Shown: piece by piece, positions 55,346 through 64,000 of the stretch
How positions within the stretch are numbered: the stretch's first letter is position 1
How the letters are laid out: the number at the start of each line of letters is the position of its first letter
Source: Rhyacophila brunnea
Lineage: Eukaryota; Arthropoda; Insecta; Trichoptera; Rhyacophilidae
Direction of reading: 5' to 3'
Length of the DNA: 64,000 nt
NCBI GenBank assembly: GCA_022495005.1
Contig: JAGYXB010001600.1
Location: 372,001 to 436,000 of the forward strand
The notes under the pieces: generated by a model
The model's database searches: none
The model's input: the letters and a program-made list of their open reading frames with translations, nothing else
Told to the model about the DNA's origin: nothing
Position numbers and translations under genes: made by a program

Positions 55346-56619
55346 TAGAAATATATTATGCTAAAAATATTTTTATTAGACACGTTTTCAAGAGATTTAA
55401 AAATCAATTCGTGTAAATAAATAGTTGTTGAACATATTATTTTAAGTAGATGAAACTCCTTCTTAGCGTTTTACTTTTTTATTTAAACACTTAATTAATT
55501 AATTTGCAGACATTTGACAGTTTTTATGTCAAACAATACAATATATAGAGCACTTATCTTCAAATTGTATAATATGGATATTCATATTAAGACAGTATGA
55601 AATGTTGTTCATATTTTTTATAAAAAGTTTTGAAAAAAGAAGAGTTTCTGGAATTCATGGAAACACAGCTTAACGCCATTGATGTTCGCTAACATACTTA
55701 CGACTGAAACGTGTGAATTGGGAATGACAGATTTGCAATATTTTTAGCAAATTGGACACACTGCCTCTGATGTGCAGAATAATAATTATATTTATTGATT
55801 TATTTCTTCACACTTAATTAATGAAATTTGCAGAAATGTGAGCATTTTGTGTCAATAGAACTACATATCTCCTCATTATGTAATATAAGAATAATGTTAC
55901 CTATTTATTTAATGATAGTATTATTTTTTTATAATATTATTTTCATAGAAACGTATCTAGTTTAAACTAATTTAAAATTATTTATTCGTACCCTTTCAAA
56001 CATTAATAACCACATATAATTAATATCTAAAATTTTCATGGATTATTGATTATGTATTATTTCAGAAGAATACTTTAGTTTAAAAATATTGCAAACAGTA
56101 TAATTTTATTAAAAATCACATAATATTAATTATTTTTGAAGATGATTTACCTTAGTAACCTATCTACTCGGATGCTTTTAATTCTAAGTTACTAGGTCTT
56201 TATTATAACTGTGTATTTGTTTACGTGAAAAATAGGCAAGGTCGTTATGTATTAAAAATCATAAGTTAATTTTCCCAACAAATAATTATTAAGATTTTCT
56301 GAACTTTACTTGAAAAACATACAGTAATCTGGAAAAACTAATGCAAGTGGCGAAGTTATGTAAGGCAGGGGACAAGTGTTAGAATGAAGGGGGTGGAGGT
56401 GCAACCCTCTACGCTTCCAGCGACACGTGTTGACACGTAGGTATTGTGTCGTGTCGCTTACTACATACTTTCCCTTTCGATGGCTTTTGTCAGAGATTTC
56501 ACTTTCCGCATTCCTTTCATGTGTAATTTGCAAATCTTTTGAGTTTTAAGTTTACTGTTTAGGCCGGAGGCGAGTAAAAATGATTTACTTTCATAAAACG
56601 CCTTAAATCTGTATTTTTA
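55346..56619. other. unassigned; distinct stretch 56340-56540
   Basis: Mostly AT-rich. 56340-56540 is less AT-rich and unique (GGGGGTGGAGGTGCAACCCT, CGACACGTGTTGACACGTAG); the 75-residue minus frame there has no domain. ACACGTGTTGACACGT contains an E-box CACGTG. Confidence 0.3.
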
Positions 56620-57028
56620 TTACAACGTTTTTATTAGCTTGTATTCTTATTTGTCCGGTGCTTCTTTGTCCTGTATAAATCTTGCAATCGATTTTTAACT
56701 AACTTCCCGACTAGCTAGACATTTGAAACTTTTAGAATATATCAGAACACGATGCCAAATGAATTCATTTTCAGTTAATTCTGTTTTGTATGAAAAGTTA
56801 TTTTGACACCATTATTGGTTGCTAGGGGGTCTGGGGTCCTAGCAACTAGATTATTAATATATACGTGCGTTACTATGGAAATCAATATGACATGTCAAAA
56901 TGACATTTCAGTATTATTTCTATCAAGTACATTTTTTTTATCGCTTAAGCTAGTCAAGTCAAGTTTATATGATTCAACAGAAAATTTAAAAACGTTGTAT
57001 ATAAAGAGTTATTTTTATCTTGTAATTA
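56620..57028 (+). mobile_element. Family C element, copy
   Basis: Starts TTACAACGTTTTTATTAGCT, ends TTTTTATCTTGTAATTA. Lacks the CCATCTTTAAGTAGAATTGA block of the 5.3 kb copy. The 84-residue frame at 56803-57057 runs within it and is not shared intact with the other copies. Confidence 0.7.
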
Positions 57029-57062
57029 TTTTTATACATCTGAATCTTCGTAAATAATACAT

Positions 57063-57342
57063 CACATTCTGTACATAATACTGCTATCGGCAGCTATCGA
57101 GTGTAGTTTTTCATATGTTTGTATCGAAGTATTATAATTGTTACAATAAGTAAGCCGTCTTACTGTGGTCACAAAATGGTCAAAACTGTCAATCTCGCTC
57201 TAAAGTTTAGCACACCCAATAGAGGTGCTGCTAATATATAGCACTTATTGTAACAGTTACAATAAGTGCTAATAATTTGATACAAAACTACCCTCGATAG
57301 CTGCCGATAGCGGCCCGTAGCAGTCTTGTGTATAGAATAGAT
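57063..57342. mobile_element. Family D foldback element with central extra DNA
   Basis: Left arm TCGGCAGCTATCGAGTGTAG, GTATCGAAGTATTATAATTG; right arm ACTACCCTCGATAGCTGCCG, TAGCAGTCTTGTGTATAGAA. Between them are ~85 bp of unrelated DNA (ACTGTGGTCACAAAATGGTC) and a TTGTAACAGTTACAA palindrome. It follows family C by ~35 bp. Confidence 0.7.
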
Positions 57343-57479
57343 GTGCTGGTATTAATTAGCGTATCCCAAAACACAAAAAGTAGTGTGACGTAATTTCAGA
57401 AACAAATATGAAAAAAAAATGATAAAACTGATGCGCTGACTGTACGAAGTTTATAATATTATCATTTAATTCTTTCTGC

Positions 57480-57605
57480 ATCGAAATTCGGGTGCATATT
57501 GCAAATTCTCCAGGTTTGATTCTCGATGAGGTCACAATGCATTTATGCGATTTTCTCAAAGCATGAGTGTTTATATTATTGTAGTGTTAAATATAATTTT
57601 ATTAA
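57480..57605 (+). repeat. SINE S2, partial
   Basis: CCAGGTTTGATTCTCGATGA (B-box-like) and GGTCACAATGCATTTATGCG, TCAAAGCATGAGTGTTT match the better copy at 58946-59075. Confidence 0.5.
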
Positions 57606-58784
57606 AAATGTGTAAATTTAAACATTACCACTCACAATTTATCTAAGTACAATGTATATTGAATGCGATTGATAAATTAATTCTACACGTATTGACAATT
57701 GAAGTTCATTTTTTGACATATTATTATAATCGTGTGTATTTTTATTTAATATTGAGATTTTCTATACTATATGTAATTTCTTTTACAGTTACGTAACGAA
57801 TACAGGCCGCACTGTGGAATATCTAGATTAAAATAATAGCGCAAATCTAAAATGTAATGCGTAACTCACAGCAGTTTTAAAGCGAACCGCGTAATATATT
57901 TTATATAAACGTGTTTTTTTTTATTATAACCGAATCATGTCTTGGCGTAGTTCGGGTATAGTATTACCCTTTTGTTTCTTAGCAAAACAATTGCCACCAT
58001 TGTCAACGTAAGTGTTAAATTAATTGTAAGGCAAAATGTTCCCTAGACACGAACAGAAGCCGCGTGGGAGGTGTACTCAAGTATCCAGAACACTTCTTAT
58101 GAAACTATACTAGGATGCGTAATTTGAGAACCACTTGATAAGATGATAAAAAAAAACAATTAACGGACACGGATGAAGGTGGTAAATATTTTAATTAGGT
58201 AGGTAATTTACTTAATGCGTAACAACTGCATTCTCCATCGTTTGATAGATAACATATAAAAACTTTAAATCACATTTAAGGAAAAGCTGACGTACCAGCC
58301 TTTGCTCTGGTGTGATAAATGATAGGTATGTACATACATATTTAGTATTTGATATTGAAGCACCTTTTTTTTTTTTTTTAAATTTTTTTCTTTTGAGATA
58401 TCAAATAATGAAATGTTCAAATTCAATTATCTCAAAAACAAAATCGACGACACCCCTATTTTTTAATACTTCCATCTAAAATTGACTACAAAGAATCTAT
58501 TGATTTGATGTGAAAGCATCACAAAAAAGATAGTTTTTTGAAAGAAGGTTGTATGCGAACTCCATGTTTGGAGAAGTAGAAGAAAATGAAACTCTACTAA
58601 GTTGGTACCAACAATGCTGACGGTCATCAATATTGGTATAATAGTTGTTTTTTGAGTTATAACGGTACGAAAAGATATAGAAAGACATGCCATTTTTTTG
58701 TACAATATTTTTTTTTAATTCAAAAGTCCACAGGTTCAATTGCAGGTTTTCGTCAGAACACGTCGAGTGCAGTCGCGTAAACAA
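57606..58784. other. unassigned DNA
   Basis: 58353-58400 holds long T tracts. Frames at 58463-58784 (minus, two overlapping) have no recognisable domain. Nothing else seen. Confidence 0.35.
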
Positions 58785-58945
58785 GAAGGCGGGGGTGGTC
58801 GGACATGGAAAAGACGAGCAGGCAAGGTTTTCATCGTCAAACTAGAAAAGTGCGTGTTTGGGTATGGGGTATGTACCCGGAAAATTGCGTGGTAAATGCA
58901 GAAGTCAGTGGCACTTGCTAGATTTTGTCAACCCCACCCCCTCTC
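58785..58945 (-). repeat. Family J repeat, minus-strand copy
   Basis: GGGTATGGGGTATGTACCCG, GAAGTCAGTGGCACTTGCTA, GATTTTGTCAACCCCACCCC is the reverse complement of the J order at 12895 and 36675. It runs directly into SINE S2. Confidence 0.55.
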
Positions 58946-59075
58946 GGTTAGCTCTCGTGGTGCAGTGCGTGGCGCTGGCCTTCCTTCCGGGAACTCCGGG
59001 TTCGATTCGGTGAGGACACAATATATTTATGTGATTTTTTCAAAGCCTGGGTGTTTGTGATTATTCAAATTACTA
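58946..59075 (+). repeat. SINE S2, best copy
   Basis: GGTTAGCTCTCGTGGTGCAG (A-box region), CCGGGTTCGATTCGGTGAGG (B-box GGTTCGATTC), then a tail GACACAATATATTTATGTGA, TTCAAAGCCTGGGTGTTTGT. Pol III box spacing is tRNA-like (~45 bp). The partner at 57480 lacks the head. Confidence 0.6.
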
Positions 59076-59149
59076 ACAAACCACGTTGTACGAAAAAGTA
59101 AGGGAATGGTTATTAATAATAATATTTAAAAAAACCTATCGCTTAAAAT
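59076..59149. other. short AT-rich spacer
   Basis: Nothing recognised. Confidence 0.4.
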
Positions 59150-59340
59150 AATCCATAATAAATTGAAACACTTTTGAGAAAATATATTATAACCAATAGA
59201 AAAGATCTTTTTGAAAAAAGTAAGACACCCCGCAGAAAATTCAAAATTATGTATTATGGAAAACCAATAATTAGAATGTTACATTCTTAAATCTATCTGA
59301 ATTATTCGTTGAATAAAAAAATAGTTAATTCAATAATATA
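59150..59340 (-). repeat. Family E, internally deleted copy
   Basis: The tail (GAGAAAATATATTATAACCA, AAGTAAGACACCCCGCAG) is joined directly to the far end (TTAGAATGTTACATTCTTAA, GAATTATTCGTTGAATAAAA). The tRNA-like module and body are missing, leaving the two ends of the composite. Confidence 0.55.
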
Positions 59341-60012
59341 TTATTAAGAATATTTTTTTGAAATGGACCCCCCCCCCGCCCGTAAGTACTATATTTCTGT
59401 ATGCGCGTCTGATCGATTGTCATACCAAGATTCCGGGATTCCATATTCCGGGATTGAAAACCCTAGTTTTTTGTACCTACATAGTACGTTGACACGTAGA
59501 TCTTGAATGTACGCACTCAAAAATTATTGTGAAGGTGAATAGAAACCGCAAGAAATGTGTTTGAATAGAACACGAACCTCGGCAGACTGGAACAAAAGGA
59601 CGAGTCCGGAGTATTTCCTTTCAAGAAAGGATCGAGGATATCAATGACAATAACAGTTCCAAGATCGAGATACTCTCCTTTATAACAAACAGGTTTTAAT
59701 TATGAAAGTTACTTGAGTACTCACCTGTCTGTGTAGCACGGCAGGTACAAAATCGACTACAGTATATTCTCATATTATTCAACGTATTGCCTACAATCTA
59801 CATACTATCGGCTAGGTGCTTATAGTGGAACAATTTCACCTTGAACTTATGCAGATTTGCAATTTTTTTCGTGTACGCAGTAATTAGGCAGGACAATGTG
59901 TATATTACAGTTTGTTAACTCATTTAGTGCTAACACCGCGACTGGCGCGTTTGGAGCAGTTGGCCATTAGATGTAATTAACGTGTTATTTAAATGTGGTA
60001 ATTAAAAGGTTA
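59341..60012. other. unassigned; C tract and hAT-like scrap
   Basis: A CCCCCCCCCCGCCCG tract at about 59367-59381. ATTCCGGGATTGAAAACCCT at 59444 resembles a hAT terminus of the CCCTA type. 59570-59690 is less AT-rich (GGACGAGTCCGGAGTATTTC). No gene. Confidence 0.3.
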
Positions 60013-60543
60013 TTAAAATGTCAGCAGTGATTGTTTAAGATTAACCAATACCGTCTGAAATTTGGTTACATGTGAATTGTACGTAAAACATTTCACCGTG
60101 AGCTTTATTTATCGGAAAGAGATGATCGTATACTACTGGGTATACGGTCTTCGATTATATTAGATTGAATATGAACATTAATTCAATTTTTATACATGAT
60201 TTTGGCAAAATTCGTCAATTCAAGAATGAAAACCTATCCTAACCTAACCTAACAAAGAATCCAGTATATCGGGTATTTTCAAAAATTGTTTGCAGTTGGC
60301 TTCCTAAAAAGTGTAAATCGACAAGAACCGTGTTTTATTTAGACATGAATTTTATGTCAGTAGGTACTATGCGACCCAAATAGGTTGGATGGTCTTTAAT
60401 ATACGGCAATATATTTTTTCCGATACAGCATTTTACGGTGAAGTGTGATACGGCGAACAGCATACGTACAAGTTTCCAGATACGGTTAAAATGTACGGTT
60501 ATTATCTATTAAAAATTAACCAATATTTACCGTCTGCAATTAT
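60013..60543. repeat. direct repeats flanking family A at 60 kb
   Basis: 60013-60063 (TTAAAATGTCAGCAGTG ... GATTAACCAATACCGTCTGA) and 60486-60543 (TTAAAATGTACGG ... AATTAACCAATATTTACCGT) are ~50 bp imperfect direct repeats that abut the element on both sides. The motif also belongs to the inner part of hAT family B. Confidence 0.6.
60064..60485 (-). mobile_element. Family A element, complete copy
   Basis: 422 bp. Starts GGTTACATGTGAATTGTACG, ends CATACGTACAAGTTTCCAGA then TACGG. Telomere-like CCTATCCTAACCTAACCTAA lies at about 60233-60252. Non-coding. Confidence 0.85.
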
Positions 60544-60635
60544 TTATATTCAGTGAAAACAAATAAATATATTTGACAAAATTTAGTGTGCACCATTTAT
60601 ATTGGATATTCACAGCACCACTCTTTGAATAATTC
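60544..60635 (+). repeat. hAT family B right-end remnant
   Basis: GTGAAAACAAATAAATATAT, TTTAGTGTGCACCATTTATA and CACAGCACCACTCTTTGAAT resemble the final ~90 bp of family B, strongly mutated at the terminus. Confidence 0.45.
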
Positions 60636-63439
60636 GAGGTATGTATTAATAACTAATTAATTATAAATATTCTAAATATTAATAGTTCAGTGAATTTGAC
60701 TGCGGATCCTGTCACGGTAAGTTATTGCTATATTTGCATTGTAATGTGAATATTTTGGTTAGGTGCAAGTCAATCATTTTTAGTTTTTCAATGTAGATAT
60801 GTATCAATAATACAATACCAAATATTCATAATTACATAATTCCATTTGATGGTTTATCTTGAGAATATTTGCACAAGTATTAATAATTGTATTTCTGACA
60901 ATAATATTGCCTTTTGGTCAAAACTATTAAACCTCATACTAACGTGGTATGTTTATTCTTATACTTGCTTTCCCTAAACCACTCGGCAGTTTTCCGGACG
61001 TATACCGTGGCGTAAATGACGTTAGGCGCTCCACAATATTGCGCCGACAGTGTTCCAGAAGCAGACACGCCCAAGACCTTGATAGGCGTACACTAGATTG
61101 CGTGTTAATCTATTATGGTCAAGTCTTGACGTTGTCAGACTCCGCAAATATTTTGAAACCTAACATTTTTCTTTTGTAAAAAAAAAAATCGCAATAGTAA
61201 AGTTCTACCTCGGGAAAGTATAATAACTAATTCAAAAGCATCCATATACATATATTAGAGGCCAAAGCACTCACCCGGAAAGTAAAAGATTAGAGACCGA
61301 GAACCACTCGGTCCAACTTTTTTTCTAATATGACGTATGTTTGTGATGTTTTATAAAATTATGTTTTTACTATAATACTTAACTAAGAATCTAACATTAT
61401 TAAAACCATAATATACCAATATATTATTCAGTAAGTACTGAATAAAAAAATAAGATAATTAGGTGTTAGGAATATATTATAATATAATATAACATTATTA
61501 TGGCTTGTGTTTGTAAACAAATAATCTTTTGCTAGACAGTGACACAGACGTCATAATAAATTAGTGTCCGGCTATTTTCGTACAACCTTTGCAGGGGAAC
61601 TTTTCCGTATATTTCAATCACATAAACACTTTTACAGTGGTGCGTATAATAATAAGATATTTATGCATTCCTTTGGTTAGAATGGTTATCAACTAATACA
61701 CAAGAATGAGAGTCCTCTGTTTTATGAAAATAAAATAAAAAAACTCTAAATTGCACCCGCCCATTTATTCACACAGACAAAATACATATATATCTTATGA
61801 AATATAGACTTATCGATGTAGGTCTTTGTCTTGCGTGACGTATATTGGTCTTTAATATGATATTAAAACTATATCTACGCAAACAATAAAATTAAAATAA
61901 CAAAAATTATCGTATCACGATTTGATAATATTAATATAATGATTTTAAAATAACATTCTTGTTTCGTTAGGTAATTAAATACATACTTAATCAAAAAAAT
62001 CTTTTATGCATTTTAAAGAACTTTATTAAACTTTCTGTTGGTATCATAGCATAAAATATATAATAATATAATGATAGGATTCAACGTACGCAAATTTAAA
62101 AGAGATTTTTTATTGTAAGTATTCTTATTTGAGTTAAAAATATTTTTTGGTCTTATCTTGTCTTGTAAAGTCTTATAAAATTTAAATGATTAGTAAAATT
62201 GTACGGTTATTTTTTGTTAGTAAACGCTCGTAGTAGCACGGCATTTCAGCGTAATTGTAAATAACAGTGTAATTCTGTAAGGCCCCGTAGGGATAGGCAG
62301 TTCATGCGTTGCTTTAGGGCGGCAAACGAATTAATGAATGAATCCGAATGTTATAACAGCTTTTGAGAGTTTGTGGCAGTTTTCCGTGAAGCAGACGATG
62401 CAGTTGATTCGTTGAAAAGTGCCGACATCTTAGTTTAAATAATAATGGAAGCATTAAAAATCCTGGTAACCTATTCTATTATTCCTATTTTTGTATTGTG
62501 ATACCAAATGGTGGTTTATCGCTGATTTTTTTTAACAGATGGGCCTCAGACCTACTCGTACCTAAAAACATCGCTATTTGAGACTTTGTTTCGTGTAATT
62601 AGTTTAATCCTCAGTAGACGATGATTAATAAAATAGATCGGTAGGCACCCAACAAATTTGCATTCAATTTGAGACTAAAAATGAAGAAGGATGGAATTCT
62701 AAGTCTACTTAAGGGCACACTTTGCCAAAGGACATCACTGGTGTCTAAATTTTAATAAATATTATAGGCACAAGCAGACGCCACTGTAAAATAAAGAATG
62801 ACCTATCAGCTGTCAGACAGTCAAAGGTAAAAATAACAAGGTAACTGATATACTCTGCAACTAGAAATTATATTCTTCTAAAACTGGCCAAGTCACTTAG
62901 CGGGAGTCTTTGAGAAATATTAGTATTTAAAGAAACCCCTAATTCTGATAATTCTCATTCAGTGATTAACAGTGGAAGTGAATTACATATAACAATCTCT
63001 TAAATTTGAAAAAAATAAATAAAAAGTTAACAGTAAACAAGTGGCAAATTGTAATAAATTATCATTCATTATTGTGAACACAAGTTTGATCCTTATGCAG
63101 TGCTTCTGACAAATTAAAAAAAAGATAAGTATTCATTTATTATAATAATTCTAAGACATTAATAACACCACGCGTTGAAAGTTTTAATATTAGGTATTAA
63201 ATTTAATTAGTACTTATACTGTAGTAATAATTTACAGCCTACCAAATAATAATTTTAAATTTTTCATGGAACTTGGATGGACTTTTGGGAGATTCCAGAA
63301 TAAACTCATTTTGGGAAAATATCGCTCACATTTTTTTACCTTGGAAGACTCAATATTGTAATTTTTTAAAGAATTATAAAATAAATCCTACTGTAAGTTA
63401 TATTTTAAATGTGCATTTCGTTAAATTGAACTTCTTTCA
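60636..63439. other. unassigned, mostly AT-rich
   Basis: 2.8 kb with no called element. A 76-residue frame at 60949-61179 has mixed composition (about 60990-61100 is less AT-rich: GTATACCGTGGCGTAAATGA) but no recognised domain. 62282-62330 (GGCCCCGTAGGGATAGGCAG, GGGCGGCAAACG) and 62735-62790 (AGACGCCACTG) hold hAT-like words without partners. Confidence 0.35.
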
Positions 63440-63545
63440 AGAATATATAAAAGAATGCAAACTTAACTTACTCTCACGTTGGTGGAATATACCTATCGAT
63501 GTCCGAAGCAATTCAGTTGACAAATTAACAAAACATTTAATATTT
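63440..63545 (-). pseudogene. LINE ORF2 C-terminal fragment
   Basis: Minus strand encodes LLRTSIGIFHQRESK, aligned with NQITSDIDIFHLREN of the 20 kb copy; nucleotide blocks TACTCTCACGTTGGTGGAAT and GATGTCCGAAGCAATT are shared. The 92-residue plus frame 63273-63551 is an antisense shadow. Confidence 0.45.
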
Positions 63546-64000
63546 AACTAGTGCATACCCCATATTAAGTACCTTCATATAAACAAAACTATGTGATACC
63601 TAGTATTGTAATATATTTGTACCATATATAAATATGACATCAATTCAATGAGTTTTAGGTGGCATTTGAATGAAATACTATAGCCACAGACATGTAACAA
63701 AATATGGATTTTTTGTTAATTTTAAACGACGATATTTTCAAAAATACTTTTTTCAAGTACTTATTGATATAGGTACCTACCTATTTTATTTTATAAGAAA
63801 ATGAAAAAGATATAAAAAGACAGAGAGAGCATCATTATTGAGTATTTATATTTACATATTTCCAATAACGTCTATAGATTGTTAAGCAGTATCTCTCAAA
63901 GGTTCCTCAAATTATTCATTTTCAACATTTATACGACACGCGGGCTTTTAAATTACCTACCCGGAAATAATAATGCATTTTACAATGAATCTTTCCTTAA
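63546..64000. other. unassigned AT-rich end of window
   Basis: Contains AGGTACCTACCTATT at about 63771. Nothing else recognised. Confidence 0.4.

Noticed and set aside
63273..63551. 92-residue plus-strand frame
   Set aside because: Its last third is antisense to the LINE ORF2 fragment; no domain in the remainder.
1..64000. CRISPR array, bacterial operon or phage region
   Set aside because: No regularly spaced short repeats, no ribosome binding sites and no dense coding; composition and repeats are eukaryotic.
1..64000. known insect microRNAs
   Set aside because: A limited by-eye check for a few common seeds (such as miR-193, let-7, iab-4 and bantam) found none; this is not exhaustive.

Overview
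The window looks like a stretch of AT-rich insect nuclear DNA, most likely from a moth or butterfly. The signs are frequent TAGGTAGGTA/GGTACCTACC runs, TTAGG-type telomere-like motifs inside a repeat, LINE tails ending in '...GAAGAGGCCTTC..CAGCAGTGG...TGATGATGATG', many short hAT and foldback elements, and tRNA-derived SINEs. The species call is inference. No bacterial features are present (no operons, ribosome binding sites or phage genes), and no confident host protein-coding gene or exon was found. Every long open frame is short, lacks a recognisable host domain, or lies in a repeat. The window is best read as intergenic DNA or a very large intron filled with old, nested transposable elements.

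Layout. 0-13 kb: family A element (256-665), LINE tail, a repeat split by a 199 bp insertion (2310-2745), hAT family B and SINE S1 debris (3.5-4.7 kb), families C and D (5.25-5.86 kb), a tRNA-containing composite repeat E (5884-6395), a second family A copy split by a 772 bp hAT (6938-8146), then more B and E copies. 13-30 kb: LINE 3' ends at 14.5 and 19.9 kb (the second split by a small hAT), a hAT inside a B remnant (17472-18013), pair-repeat F, an intact B element (24831-25260), a 470 bp element with inverted ends (26524-26993) and a local duplication (27.4-28.2 kb). 30-46 kb: sparse DNA with a CpG-rich block (35750-36030), a near-palindromic D element (36425-36639), family A between long direct repeats (39807-40541), an RTE-like LINE remnant, and a three-level nest SINE > A > hAT (42.0-43.7 kb). 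46-64 kb: hAT with a broken transposase remnant (46572-47206), C copies, a GC-rich block (49.3-49.55 kb), an intact B element (51078-51620), a hammerhead-like motif (about 53.0 kb), a 1.39 kb inverted repeat flanked by TTAA (53952-55341), C+D again, SINE S2, and A again between direct repeats (60013-60543).

The informative content is the insertion history, readable from target-site duplications (TSDs): GTATAAAA, GTATATAA, ACAGACTT, ACATGTGG and near-perfect CGCTAGAA/CCCTAGAA and GTTAAGCA/GTTAATCA for hAT elements, GATCCTATT for family A, and TTAA for the large palindrome. The most unusual objects are the 1.39 kb palindrome, the nested series at 42-43.7 kb, and family A, which carries TTAGG arrays and in two places sits flush between long direct repeats. 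Family letters (A-J, R, S1, S2) are labels for this window only.
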